A DNA stretch of 64,000 nucleotides. Source: Cervus elaphus. Taxonomy: Eukaryota; Chordata; Mammalia; Artiodactyla; Cervidae. Below are positions 35,731 to 46,975 of this stretch, piece after piece (the first letter of the stretch is position 1; each line of letters begins with the position of its first letter). The position numbers and the translations under genes were made by a program. The notes beneath the pieces were generated by a model. That model had not been told where the DNA came from. It did not search any database and worked only from the letters and a program-made list of their open reading frames with translations. The stretch covers positions 85,433,163 through 85,497,162 of the forward strand of contig NC_057826.1 of the NCBI RefSeq assembly GCF_910594005.1. The letters run 5' to 3'.

Positions 35731-36224
35731 AATGCCTAATTAGGAATTAAAGCTGAATTGTTAACCTAGAGCTTTTCAACACTTTTGTCACTCTGCTATA
35801 CTTTGGGTAAGTAAAGCAAGGAGGACAAATTTTATCCAGCTTATTTCTGCTGTTCAACTCTGACCCTTGTCTACTGAACGACTTTAAATATCTGTTACAG
35901 AAAAAAATGGTACCACTTTAATTTCCGGCTCCATCCCCATCTGGCCAGAGAAAGGATAAATTAATATTATCGTGTTTTGTCTTTAGGGCTTCTGATACCC
36001 CCAAGGACCAGCCTGTAGGATAGTCTGTTTTGGCAGAGATCCTCAGCCGGCATCAGAAGAGCGGGATTCAGGACAAGGCCAGTTCACGTAACACAGCTCA
36101 GAGCCACACAACACAACTTGCTCTGAGGATGTCGGGCACTGTGCTTCATTAGGAAACAAAATATAAGCTTTCCACACCATTAGGAATGACTTTAGGAGTG
36201 AAAGCACATAAGACGATGCCTCAC

Positions 36225-36257
36225 CTCATCAACAATGCACTGCAGAAGCTGGAGAGG
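36225..36257 (-). CDS. MAP2K5: MAP2K5 33-nt microexon (residues ~368-378)
   Basis: On the minus strand a long pyrimidine tract ending CTTCTTTCCCATTGCAG precedes 33 nt encoding PLQLLQCIVDE, then the donor GTGAGGCAT. The peptide continues MEK5 directly after GSLM and runs into DSPVLP in the next exon. It corresponds to the C-lobe helix before subdomain X; MEK1/2 have ELLDYIVNE at the equivalent place, which supports MEK-family identity independently. The exon is phase 0 at both ends. It is the third multiple-of-three microexon in a row. No stop occurs in the used frame; one alternative frame has a stop. Confidence 0.96.
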
Positions 36258-36568
36258 CTGCAATGGGAAAGAAGAGAGGAAAAAGTATTAGCCTCTATGC
36301 AATATCTTTACAGTGGAGTGGAAAGAAAAAATCATTAATGCAATAAAATATAGCAAGATTAATCAACAACAGCAAACTCTTATAAAAACATTGATGCTCA
36401 GGATGTTCTATTATTTCTAATGGTACCTAATCTAATACAGGCAGTTAAAGGTTTGCATTTTCTTCAAAATGCAATTTGCTAAGTTTAAAACAAGGCATTC
36501 AAGCATGCAAAGGAAGCAGCCATCAGGAAAAAGAAAAGTGAATTTTTTTCTGAACTCATAAAGCTTAC
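36258..36568 (-). other. MAP2K5: MAP2K5 short intron between two microexons (311 bp)
   Basis: A very short intron compared with its ~19-kb neighbours. It has a GT donor (GTAAGC), a pyrimidine-rich acceptor and a UGCAUG hexamer at 36504-36509 (minus strand) 60 nt from the donor. No repeat is recognisable in it. Its small size and lack of repeats suggest it is held compact, perhaps for joint recognition of the two microexons. Confidence 0.93.
36504..36509 (-). promoter_or_regulatory. UGCAUG (Rbfox-type) motif downstream of the 27-nt microexon
   Basis: CATGCA on the plus strand reads TGCATG in the transcript, starting 60 nt after the donor of the 27-nt exon. Rbfox proteins bound downstream of an exon usually promote its inclusion. 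The motif is seen directly; its function is inferred. Confidence 0.5.
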
Positions 36569-36595
36569 CATTAAAGATCCCTGGTTTTTCTGAAT
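36569..36595 (-). CDS. MAP2K5: MAP2K5 27-nt microexon (residues ~359-367)
   Basis: On the minus strand the acceptor ATTGCCTTTTTTCAG precedes 27 nt encoding IQKNQGSLM, then the donor GTAAGCTTT. It joins in frame to PYPQ upstream and PLQLL downstream, as in MEK5. It is phase 0 at both ends, so skipping would remove nine residues without a frameshift. A good branch-point candidate (TGCTAAT, branch A near 36617) lies about 22 nt upstream of the acceptor. A UGCAUG hexamer begins 60 nt into the downstream intron, the usual place for an Rbfox enhancer of microexon inclusion. The exon encodes part of the surface insert that MEK-family kinases carry between subdomains IX and X. Only 311 bp of intron separates it from the next exon. 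Confidence 0.95.
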
Positions 36596-36612
36596 CTGAA
36601 AAAAGGCAATAT

Positions 36613-36622
36613 GTAATTAGCA
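36613..36622 (-). promoter_or_regulatory. Candidate branch point for the 27-nt microexon
   Basis: The minus strand reads TGCTAATTAC, fitting the yUnAy branch consensus, with the branch adenine about 22 nt upstream of the exon and a short T-rich tract between them. Confidence 0.5.
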
Positions 36623-37569
36623 TGTCATAATCAAAATGACTCACTTGGACACATTATGATCACTGAGAGAAAATTATTGCATTGCTGGTGGCAATTTGTG
36701 GGCATGTGTTAACACAATTTACATAATGAAAATACACAAATGTTAATAGCTCGCTTCTCATTTATAGGCGAAAGTCAGCAGAATGTTAATTTCACACAAC
36801 ACTTTTTAGTACCCTCCAGGTTGTATTAGAATAGGGAGAAAAACCATAATCCATTTCAAAAGGCTGTTTACGATTCAGATATAAATAATGTTTTATATTG
36901 CTAGATTGTGAACACTGGGCTTAATGTTGCAATCATTGCTAATGTTATGAAGCTCACTCTTTTTAAATTAAAAACCGATTTATTTAAAATTGAAATTAAA
37001 TCATAGTCAGAAATTAGAATTTTGGATTCCTGCCAGTGTCTGCTCACAATCCCCTATTTTGTGAAGAAAACTTTAATTATGTGGTTGAAGTATTTGCCTC
37101 TGACTCAAGAGTGGGTGAGGACTCCACCTTTTCCAAAGTTCCTCCAGCCTGTTTGCAGGGCAGCAATGCTTTCTGGGAAAATCAAATGCATGCAAGTTTT
37201 AACACTCCTTTTTAGGGGATGAGAGCTGAGTTAAAGAGGAATGCCTGTTCTGGAGGCAGGACGCTCACATAGCTAACATCGACAAACCATGTCTCTTAGA
37301 AAGTCACTAAATTAATAAAACATCCACTTAGTAGTTAAAGTATTAAACACTTAAGTGTCCCTCCCTCTCCAACCACCCCCCTAGGAAAAACTGCCTTGCA
37401 GTTACTACAAACTCAATGAAAATGGAGTCCCAGGTATTAAATTTCCTGAGGAGGAAAATTTCAGGGCTTATATACAATTACTGAGGGGTCAGTTGCTTGC
37501 TGGGATAGACTGCTTCAACAAGCTGGTAAAATATAAACTAGTTAATAGTTTCTTATATGCTTTTAATGG

Positions 37570-37750
37570 TGCTTTTAGAAGTTCTTTCACATACACATTA
37601 TCATTAGATTGCACAACCACCCTGAGTCTGGCAAGGATGGACATCCCCAGTCTATGATGGGAAAAACTGGGCCTCCCAGAGGTGGGGGCAGGCCCAAGGC
37701 CTCCAGGATCTGGCTGTGGTTCTTCTGGGGCCTCTCCCATGCTCCCCTCT
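37570..37750 (-). repeat. MIR SINE, antisense
   Basis: CACATACACATTATCATTAGATTGCACAACCACCCTGAG ... ATGGGAAAAACTGGGCCTCCCAGAGG follows the reverse of MIR (ATTAACTCATTTAATCCTCACAACAACCCTATGAG ... GAGGAAACTGAGGC). Confidence 0.72.
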
Positions 37751-37864
37751 CTCTAGCATCATATCCGTCTACATCACAGCATTCCTTAAAAACAACTGGA
37801 TTCATATGTGTTTATATTTGGCATGGTAAAGTTGATAAATTACCAGTTTTGGCACGCGGGTTCT

Positions 37865-37990
37865 TCTGAACTGGACTGTTACGCTTCTCCAGGGCAGAAG
37901 CCCTGTTTCTCCATTTCTTTTGCATACCTATGGCTGACCAGCAGACCCTCCCACCCAGTGCCTGAGTGTTTTAAAAAGTGTTTCCCCATG
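37865..37990 (+). repeat. Possible L2 remnant
   Basis: CTGGACTGTTACGCTTCTCCAGGGCAGAAGCCCTGTTTC loosely follows the L2 3' pattern (AGACTGTAAGCTCCATGAGGGCAGGGAC). Weak. Confidence 0.35.
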
Positions 37991-38324
37991 TGTTGTCTTA
38001 ACTGAACATGGTATCCTCTCTTTCCTGCTCTTAGCTCTGCATCATGCCCTCCCCAGGCACGACTCCCTGAAACTTCCATCCGAGCTGGACTGGGTCTTAG
38101 TCTACTTTGGTAGTTCCTACTGAATACTGCCGCTTCTTATTCCCCTAGTCAGCGTGTACTTCTGTATAAGGATCTGCAGGGAAATGTTTACATTAAAAAG
38201 GAAGACGGCTCTTAACTACCACCTTGGAGTGGTTAGGATTTTAGTAAAAAGCCACGGCTCCTTTAAAAAATCATGAAAACCCCAGGCAAATTCTCCTATC
38301 AGATATCTTTGGTGCTTGCTTTTA

Positions 38325-38521
38325 CAGCTGGTCCTTGAACAACACGCATTTGAAATGTGCAGCCCACTTACACGAGGCTAGTTTTCATTAGTAAATACTA
38401 GAGTACTCGATGGTTCGTGGTTGGTTGAATCCATGGATGTGAAGGAACCTCAGATATTCAGACATGGGGGGCCAACTAAATTAAACCCAGATTAACCCCT
38501 TTGTTGTTCAAGGGCCAACTG
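38325..38521. mobile_element. MER2-type Tigger MITE with terminal inverted repeats
   Basis: The ends CAGCTGGTCCTTGAACAACA and TGTTGTTCAAGGGCCAACTG are inverted repeats with two mismatches in 20 bp. TA dinucleotides flank both ends (38323-38324, 38522-38523), as expected for Tc1/mariner-Tigger elements. The interior (TGGTTGGTTGAATCCATGGATG) fits MER2. Internally deleted; no transposase. Confidence 0.9.
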
Positions 38522-40859
38522 TATTTTTTTTTAAGTATACATAGATTACCCATGCCCCCAACATTCTTAGTGAGATAAATCTACTTCAACAGGAGAGTTA
38601 TTTGCAATGAACACAGAATTAGAAAACCATTTTTGACATCAAAGAGAATGTTTTTCCACAAATTTCCAGCAGTCAGAGGGATTACAAATTCTCCAAGGAA
38701 AACATGTAGCCAACATTTTAAGTGATAGGTTTCAAAATGAATTCAGGGATGGATTGTGAGACATTGTTTCCAGTAACAGCCATTGCCTGAAGTAAATGAA
38801 ATTTTCCTCACAGACTGAGACCTAGGAAAAAGTCTCCACCTTGCCCCATTCTTTGGGTTAAAAGCACGGTTTAAGACCACTTAAAACTGTACTCTTTACT
38901 ACAAGAAAAGGAGAAATAGCAACATCAAAGTCTGTTTTCTGATTTTATAACCATACTGTTTTGCCCAGGTTTTTAAAGAGAGACATTGTTACCAGGTTTT
39001 ATTGTACGGTTTTGATAGCAACATATTACATGAAATCATCTTCATAAATTTTGTATTAAGGTAGCAGTGCCAGTACCTGAAATTGATTCAAAATGCTTAA
39101 GATACTCAATTACTTTTTAACACTGTTACACAATGCAGTGACTTATATCTTCTATTTCACAAGAATCTGATGATGCAACATCATTGTAATTGATTCATTT
39201 TCTCAATTAAATAAAGCTACTGTGCTTTTCTTTATATGAATGCCACACAGACTATAGAGTTAGATGTATTATCTCCTTTCTCTGTCTCAGATATATGGCC
39301 TTAAATGCTATATTCTGTTCCTCTGTTAATTCCACCAGAAAATTTAATGCCATGGTCATATTTTTCAAATTCTGAAGTGCCATGTACTCGACTGTATTTA
39401 TATTAGGCGTATTTTTCACTGCTAAACTCTTTGTTGTTTACCTTTTTCAAGATCACATTACTGTACAGGCGCATCAACCATAAAACAGACCCGAACAAAG
39501 TCAGCCTCCAGTCACTGCCTCTGCGTTTACACACAGTTCATGAAAAAGTGAAGCCCCTGGTTTTATAGCGCATTAAAAGGGGTACTAAGGGTTCTCAATA
39601 TAAAATGTTAGCTTCGTGAATGCCTCTCTTTATTCTGGGTCTGCCTTCCAAATGCTTAGATCTGAGAGCAGAGTTCAGAGGGACACAATAACATTGTTAG
39701 GGCTGATGTACTGCCTGTAGCTCCCAACATATGAGATGCTGTTTATAACTAACTTGTCCAAGTCCACCTTCCTGCCTACACATTTTGCTCATACCGAGTT
39801 TTCTATGTCTAACTAATAACTGGGGACAAAGAACAGAACGATAATTGCTCCAGTCATAGACTTGGCTGATCAGTCTCTAGAACCAGCAGCATTTTGAAAC
39901 ACTAGTTAGATAAACCTCTTCTCTCTTCTGGGCATAGCTTTTTTTTTTTTTTCCTGTTCATCAGCTGTTAGATCTAAGATTTTAAGCCACACTAACAGGG
40001 GATGCCTCATTCTAACATAAGACAGGCCCGTATGTGTCTAAATGGGGAAGAATGACTTCACAACAGGCAGGCCTAAATCTCAGTTGGGTCTTCTATTTCC
40101 TTAAGAGGACCATAGAGCTGGCGATTTAAAAAGCTCCTGTAATGTGGCCTGTGACTCTGGAAGATGAACCTGGAAAGGAAATTACTGATGCAAAAGTTTG
40201 CTTATGGGGCCTCAATTATTTAGTCAATGACTCTGGTGATAAAAGGCAACTTTGGAAGGCTCCCATTATGCTTCTATCTCTGGAGAGGTACTTTTTCACA
40301 CACGATGGTAGACAGACCTTGCTACCAGCCCTTTTATATTCAGAAGCACAATCAGAAAACTAAAATGAATCCACCTATGGAACTTAGAGAAGATATACAA
40401 GCTTGAGCTTTCATTTTCTCTTTTACTCTCTGAAATTATGGCTTGCCCTGCAGCTCTTGTCGGAGAGATTTATGTGTGACCTGGGTCAGATCTTCCAATA
40501 CCAGTTGACAAATTTTCTCTTTACATATTTACTGCTTTTCAAGCTTGTGTTATTTTCTCTTAAATAGAGAGAGAGAGAAAAAAAAAAAAGAAATATAAAA
40601 TTAAATCATATGACTGGAATTTTAAAAGAATACTGTTTTTATCTGTTGTGCTCCTGGTATCACATTCTAGCTTTTGATGCTGAACTCTATTCTCTTTTTA
40701 AATGTCAAATTTTAAGAACTGTAGCTATTTTGCAAGGACTCTCTTTTAAAATCAGATGCATTAAGCTAGAATTCTGGCTAAATATTAACATAAACAAGTA
40801 TTATAGCAAACTGAGATTTTATATTCTACATGAAGAATGATGACCCAATTTTTTTTTTT

Positions 40860-41060
40860 TAATAGATGGAAGGGACCTCTGAGATCTAGTTTAATCTACT
40901 CATTTTGCTGTTAGGGAAACTGAGGCTCAGAGGGGAAAAGTGCCCAAGGTCACAGAACCTGGCTTAGAATTGACTGCTGACTCATGAGGCAACTAGTAAG
41001 GGAGGGGGAATGCATCAGCTTTGGAATCAGAAAGATTCCTGGAATTCCTGTCTGATTCTC
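40860..41060. repeat. MIR-type remnants, two pieces
   Basis: 40866-40980 (GAAGGGACCTCTGAGATCTAG..., GGGAAACTGAGGCTCAGAGGGGAAAAGTGCCCAAGGTCACAGAACC) reads as an antisense MIR-class element. 40998-41055 (CAGCTTTGGAATCAGAAAGATTCC) resembles a sense MIR start. Confidence 0.65.
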
Positions 41061-41349
41061 ATGGCTTCAGAAGCTCCCTCCTTTCACTAGGCTTAGGGCT
41101 CTAGTCTAGAAAAGATAAGCTAGAGGGGCCCAAATATCCATCCCACCCCTCGAGTCTCCCACTCAGGCACAGAGTTTCTTTCCTGACACAGACATTCAAT
41201 CCGACTATATCTGGTATTGGGCTGGGTGCGAAAACTGAGTCGCATCACCTCCAATCCATCAGAACTTGTAAAAAAAAAAAAAGTGCCCAAATCTCAAAAA
41301 GCCCTCAGAGGGAGAAAAAAAATCACCTTCACGTGACCACAAACTGAAT

Positions 41350-41539
41350 TGTTATTGTTGTTGCTGAGTTGCTGACTCTTTGTGACCCCATGGACTGTAG
41401 CCCATCAGGCTCCTCTGTCCATAGGATTTTCCAGGCAAGCATACTGGAATGGGTTGCCCATTTCCTTTTCCAGAGGATCTTCTTGACCTAGGGATCTGAC
41501 CCTAGATTCTTTACCTCCGAGCCACCAGGGAAATCCCTT
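41350..41539 (-). mobile_element. Bov-tA SINE with target-site duplication
   Basis: Antisense Bov-tA (GTTGCTGACTCTTTGTGACCCCATGGACTG ... GAGCCACCAGGGAAATCCC). Identical duplication ACAAACTGAAT at 41339-41349 and 41540-41550. The tRNA part is shortened by a deletion before TTCTTTACC. Confidence 0.93.
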
Positions 41540-42869
41540 ACAAACTGAATACACAATGCTTGGTAACTTAAAATAATAATGCTTAAACAAAGGACTGTTT
41601 TTTTGAGAAGGAACAGGACAAAACTTACCCTGGTTAACTATAAATGGGAATTTTGGCAAACTGATATTTTTAGATTAACTGAATGTATTATGAGATAAAA
41701 TGAATAAAATATATTATTTCTAACAATGTAAAGTGAACAAATATAGTTCACTTGTGCTCTATCTCCCCTATTCATCAATCTCTGTTCTTGTTCAAGTTCT
41801 TATCATGCCTGTGAATCTATCAGCATAGCTTGTATAGGACAAAACAAAAACAAAAAATAAGTTATATCACTCATTTAAACACAAATAAATGACCTAAAAA
41901 TGAGTGATAAGAGGATTTAGTAAGAGGTTACTCAATAAGGTATAAGAGGTCACTGTGATCCCCATGTTCTAAGATCCACTCACTGGCATGTTCTCCCTGC
42001 CTCATACCCCAAACTTGGGCCAGGGTGCTGCATTCCAGAGTGACCAGTTTTGAAAAGTTAAAAATAGATATCCCTGAATTTGACAAACAGTTGGGGCAGC
42101 CAGAAAGGCTCTAAGGTGCCCAGAGGAGGGCACAGCTCAGATGGGACCAGGCAGAAAATCATCACAGCCATAAATTAGATCACTTGGCTCTTACTGCTTC
42201 CCGAGCATCAAGGACAATGCATGCCCACCACACACAACAGCTGCAGCACCAAGGTGCGGAGCAGCTATTACTCATGTGCTGGCTCTGCCGGCCAGAGAGC
42301 AGGGGAAAGGGCAGGATGGCCGGCCTCCACTCCTTCATCCCTTGTGTATTTAAAACTGACGCGGCTCGTGTCCTCCCCTACCCAGGGGTACAGGAGCTAG
42401 CGTGAATCATTTCCTGGGCAAATAAATGAGAATTTCAATAGTCAGACCTAAATCCTGTGAGAAAAGCAGGAGCTGAGAATCACAATTCAACATGACCAAT
42501 GTGAGTTACAAAACTAACTTTTTCCCTCACAGTACAAGGTCTGGCCGAGGAGTCCATTAAGTAGTTGTGTTTCAAAGAAGATCTGAGATGTTTGCTGCAT
42601 CAAACTTTTTTCTTTGCTACAAAAAAAAGGTGTGGTCTTATTTCAGAATCTAGTTTAAGAATATCTGTTCCCTGGGTGTGGGAGAGGGGTAGGGGAAGAA
42701 GGAGGTGTTGCTTTTTCTGAGAAAGGCCTGTTGACCATTCTACTTTTTATGGTCAAATAAATCTGCTATAGCAAAAGCTATTTTAGCATGGCAAAATATC
42801 TGAAAGGGTTTTTCTAGAGTCGCCATTTAGGTTGCATCTCTATTAGCCTAAATCCTCCACATGCGACAG

Positions 42870-43190
42870 AATCCAGAACAATGTTAGAGGTCACCTAGTC
42901 CAATTCCTTGTTTCTTGTAGAAATTAGCTTTGTAATATTCCTGACAGACAGCCATTCTGTCTTTGCTTGAAGACCTCCCAGTGCCAGGATTCCAATGATT
43001 CTATCTTGGGTAGCTTGAATTGTTGGGAAATGTGTTCTTATTTTGAGTCCAAATATGTCTTCCTATAAGATACGATCATGGTCTGGAGCTGCAGTGATTA
43101 AGTCTAAAGACAGCTCTTCACATATTTCAAAATGGCTGTCATGTCTTAACAATGTTTTCTTTCCTCAACAAACATCCTATTTTCTTCCTA
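42870..43190 (+). repeat. Ancient mammal-wide repeat, copy 1 (family uncertain)
   Basis: TTAGAGGTCACCTAGTCCAATTCC, AGCCATTCTGTCTTTGCTTGAAGACCTCCCAGTGCC, TTGTTGGGAAATGTGTTCTTATTTTGAGTCCAAATATGTCTTCC and ATGGCTGTCATGTCTTAAC follow a pattern I know from very old mammalian repeats, of CR1/L3 or related SINE type. The exact name is uncertain. Confidence 0.5.
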
Positions 43191-43279
43191 GGATCATTTG
43201 CTATGTTTGGCTGCCCTCTATCCTTCTCCCTTCCATTAGTAATGGCATACTAACAAACATCCCCTTGCCCCTAAGTAAC

Positions 43280-43690
43280 CCATGAGCTTCATGGGAAGAT
43301 GACGTCAACCCCAGCTTTAGAGGTGGGGCATGTAGCTCAGTCTTAAATTAGTCGCATTGCCTACATGCCCTGGGTGCAGGGAGTTAAACTGGTCCAATCA
43401 GACTGAAATCTACTGCCTCTGGCTGCTTGAGGGGAAAAAGAGACCTGCTCTTCCCTTCTAACCTGAGAAGCAGGTCACCCCAGGAGCTCTATAGTCATTC
43501 TTGGTCTGTGAAGGGAAAAGCCTACTAAGATCAGAGCCCAAAGTGAACTACTGGATAAGGTTCTACCTAAAACCAGCAATACTTAGCTTTTCGGTCATGT
43601 ATTTCAATAAATTTCCCCTGTGATGGAGGCAACTTTGAGTTGGGTTTTCTGTGACCTGAACCAGAAACTTCTGGAAGAATCACCCAGGCA
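43280..43690 (+). repeat. Old retrotransposon remnant (L1ME-like 3' end)
   Basis: GGTGGGGCATGTAGCTCAGTCTTAAATTAGTCGCATTGCC, GGTCCAATCAGACTGAAATC, TTCAATAAATTTCCCCTGTG and GAGTTGGGTTTTCTGTGACCTGAACC follow the 3' end of an old interspersed element. I assign L1ME type only tentatively. Confidence 0.45.
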
Positions 43691-44119
43691 TGATTTCACA
43701 TTCTCCTTTGAAGCTACCTTTCTCTGAATGTGGTGCCATTTAGGTACATTCCTCATAAAGTGCAATGCCTATGCCTGAACACATACCTTGCACTCGCTTA
43801 CATCACCTTATTCTGGACACTGTACTTGGTAGAATCTCAGAGGCCACAAGGGTATTCACATTTTTGATAGCCATATCACATAGTCAGCTCAATGGAGAGA
43901 AACAGAGAAGTGCATAAGTTTTGGGCTGGAAAAAAATCACTTCTTTCTTGTACTCTTCTATTTCTTATCTGTTTCATACTGACAGAGTATTTGAGAGTCA
44001 AAATGAATGGATGATTAAACCAATTACAGCATCTAGACAAGTCTGATGAAGTTTCTGCCTGGGGTCTTTCCCTTGTAACTGATAGAAAATGCATCAGTCT
44101 TTCATTTGGCTGAAGGAGA

Positions 44120-44400
44120 CTCATAGACTTGGTGTCTGAAAGCACCCGAAAGGTTCTTTAATCTGACCCAGCTCCATCCCATCTGACTCTTGAATCCCTC
44201 CATCATTACACCCCTGCTGATGTGGTTTCTGTTTGAATACGTACAGTAATGGGGAGCCCGCGCATTTTCTGACTGCCCATCCTACCTCCTGTTCCAGTTC
44301 TATCCTCCTAATATTGCAAATCCACATCCTTTCTTACAGAGAATCCTCAAATATCTGAAGACAACTATCAAATCTCCTTGGAAGGCTTTATTCTTCAGGT
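44120..44400 (+). repeat. Ancient mammal-wide repeat, copy 2 (same family as 42870)
   Basis: TTGAATACGTACAGTAATGGGGAGCCCGCGCATTTTCTGACTGCCC, CCTCCTGTTCCAGTTCTATCC and CAAATATCTGAAGACAACTATCAAATCTCCTT align with the internal pattern of the copy 1 family, in the same orientation. Confidence 0.45.
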
Positions 44401-44544
44401 ATTGATGCTGGCAGGATAGAGTGGAAGTACAGACAATGGAAGGGGATGAAATTATTAATTTAAAGCCTAAGTATGTGAATCGATTCTTAGTTTCTTCTGA
44501 TTCTAAAACATGCTATGCCAACATGCAAAAAAGTAAAATTAGAC

Positions 44545-44720
44545 TAAATTATCAATTCATCAATTCATATATGTTTATGAAGATCTTGCTCTATGCCAGT
44601 CACTCTATGAGACTCTAGGACCCAAATGATGGATAAGATATATACTTGCTGGTTCACAAAAACAAAGTGACTTTTTAAGTTCCCTGAAATTTAGTGGCAG
44701 AGATGAGACTTAAGCACAGG
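44545..44720 (-). repeat. L2 LINE remnant, antisense
   Basis: TATCAATTCATCAATTCATATATGTTTATGAAGATCTTGCTCTATGCCAGTCACTC is the reverse of the L2 terminus. Confidence 0.6.
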
Positions 44721-45296
44721 GCATGCACTCACCTCTATGTCACTGAATATTTGTATGAAATATAGTTCGATGGATTCAGGATGCTGTAAATTTCTAAGAC
44801 AGCTTCCCCATGAGGCCCACAACAAGTCATGTTTTCAGGCATTGCAAGGAAGGTTTTCTTTGTGAGCTAAGACTCCACATATTGTTCCTTAAACAAATAA
44901 ACAAAAACCCAAACAAACATGATATATCTGACAACGTGGTCTGGCCTGCTGAGATTCTGAGATAAGCCGCAATTGCAGCCAATATGTGGTTCTTACAGGA
45001 TCAGGAAAGAACAGAAAATCTTGAAATACAGTCACACGTAACCATGTTAATTAACAAATGTCTTATTGGCTTGACTGTGAATTCAAAATAGATTTGAAGA
45101 GAAGAAGTCATAGATTTAGAATGAACTAAAGAAACTTGACTTCTGTTTCAGAGTTTTGGTTCACACCTCTCATATTTTGATATAGGCAAAATAAAGTTTC
45201 AATAAATTCTAGGAGAGGATTTAGGAGATGGGGATGAGAAAGGGGGCTGAAGATGTGGAAAAGAGGAGGAAACTGCTCACACAAGATGAAAGCAGG

Positions 45297-45428
45297 GACC
45301 TTCCTGGTGGTCCAGTGGTTAAGGTAAGACTGTGCTTATAATGCAGGGGACATCGGTTCGATCCCTGGCCGGGGAACTAAGGTCCCACATGTCATGTAGT
45401 GTGGTAAAAAAAAAATAAAAATAAAAAA
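45297..45428 (+). mobile_element. CHR-type SINE (short form)
   Basis: GACCTTCCTGGTGGTCCAGTGGTTAAGG, GGTTCGATCCCTGGCCGGGGAACTAAGGTCCCACATG and an (A)nT-rich tail. Flanked by ATGAAAGCAGG (45286-45296) and ATGAAAGGAGA (45429-45439). Confidence 0.92.
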
Positions 45429-45589
45429 ATGAAAGGAGACCACAGATGTATCTAGCCCAGCATTTTTCAGTCCTTGTTTGCCAAATAACTCTTAGTTCGT
45501 TTCGATGTATTTGTGTGTGCATGCACATGTGTCAGGGAGTAGATGTCCACCCACACTATGTCCTGTCTTCCCATGATTTCCCAAGTCAC

Positions 45590-45730
45590 TGACCTAGGCC
45601 ACCTCTGTCATTTTTCCAGATGAGGAAACTGAGGTCTGAAAAAAAAAAAAAAGGTCAAACGACTGATAGGAACAGCCAGGACCAGAACTCAGGTTAGCTC
45701 TGCATGAGCCACTGGGCAGAAACCATATAC
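45590..45730 (-). repeat. MIR SINE, antisense, with internal A tract
   Basis: TTTTTCCAGATGAGGAAACTGAGGTCTGA, then a run of 14 A, then GGTCAAACGACTGATAGGAACAGCCAGGACCAGAACTCAGG, the reverse MIR pattern. Confidence 0.7.
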
Positions 45731-46584
45731 TGACAATGCTTTAATCTATTATTTGCTGGGTGTGCTGCTCACTGCACCCCGGTCACCTCTGCTCTGAGTC
45801 ACTGAACATTTCCAGTTGCCTGGCTACCGAGGAGGTATAGGGCTGTTCAAAGAGCAGGGGCTGTAGGGAGACCTTTAGCTGGGAACATTCTTTTGTTTAC
45901 TGCATTTTACCAAACTAGTCAAGGTCTCCTCAAGCCCAGAATGATGCTCTCTGAAGCTGGTTTCTAAACAGGAAATAAAACAAGCTCCATGGCCATCTTT
46001 GGTCTTTCTCTCCTCCGAGCTTCCTTCCTCCTAAGACTGTCACGTTCCCCAGCCTTCCTTACCTTCTCTCCGTGGTGGTCACCACCTATAGACCCTGACA
46101 CTGTGTAGCATAACAGAGTCCACACTTGGTTCTAACTGGTTGCCTTAGGTTCCCTCGATACTTTGGCTCCATGCATAAACAGACAACTGCCTCCTTTCTT
46201 AGCTTCTAGCAGTCGCTGGGACCCTTCTTTCCACCTGGTGTGTCCTGGGCAATCTCCAGGCTTAAATCGAATCAGCTCTTTGCTCCTTTTAGGCAACTCA
46301 TTGGTTTTTCAATGAACTTAGCTTATCTGTTTCATTGGCAGTAAAGAGGGTTGGGTTCTGAGCATCATTAACATTTTAGTTGAGGAAGAATTCCCAAGAC
46401 CCCAGGCATTAATCCAGAACTGTTAAACATCTGAAAAGTAATCTGTACTCAAACAAAGCTTGGCCAGGTCTGCCCCCTTTTTAACTTGGATGCCAATGAG
46501 CCCCTAGCCCCAAATATACCTAAGTTTTCTATACTGAATGTTGTTAAATAAAACACTGGAGTACAATAAAAGTTGATGTCTTTG

Positions 46585-46616
46585 CCTGTTGTTGCTGCTG
46601 CTACTACTGCTGCTGA
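46585..46616. repeat. (TGC)n-like trinucleotide patch
   Basis: GTTGTTGCTGCTGCTACTACTGCTGCTG, an imperfect TGC/TAC trinucleotide run. Confidence 0.7.
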
Positions 46617-46869
46617 GGACCACTTTCCCTCCAGGGATCCATATCCATCAGCAATTACCTAGCAGGTATGGAGCATCCTAGGACAGTAATTTCCATCTCT
46701 GAAGACACGCCGGTTGGAGGCAGTACCTGAGTGGATGGGCGTGTAAAATAAGGGTAGCCATTTGGGCTCAATGCCCCTGAGTGCCTTTTCTCACTTTCTC
46801 CCTGCACCCCAGCCCTCCAGAGCAGGAGATAGTCTGGTTCTATTGCCAAATACCTGGTAATCATCAGTG

Positions 46870-46975
46870 ACTCATTTAACAGCTATGGACCCCCATGTCC
46901 TCCTCTATAAAGTAAATGAGTTGGACTGGACCATTGTAAGATCGCCTCACATCCTGCAATTCTATGCTGCCATTA
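46870..46975 (+). repeat. MIR-type SINE remnant
   Basis: CTCCTCTATAAAGTAAATGAGTTGGACTGGACCATTGTAAGATCGCCTCACATCCTGCAATTCTATG fits the GTAAAATGAGGGGGTTGGACTAGATGATCTC pattern. Confidence 0.55.

Larger units (their letters stand above)
17270..36224 (-). other. MAP2K5: MAP2K5 intron (18,955 bp)
   Basis: Between the 33-nt and 62-nt exons. 17,600-21,100 holds no repeat that I recognise and looks like conserved-type unique DNA. An L1 3' UTR and an L2 follow at 21.5-22.1 kb and a CHR SINE at 22.9 kb. 23,100-27,500 is mostly unique. 27,974-32,580 is a dense nest of retroelements. 33-35 kb holds a MIR and a MER5A, and 35,693-35,730 is a G-quadruplex-type tract. Confidence 0.9.

Noticed and set aside
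36569..36595. Reading the 27-nt exon in the frame SEKPGIFNG
   Set aside because: That frame meets a stop in the next exon, whereas IQKNQGSLM joins in frame with both neighbouring MEK5 exons.
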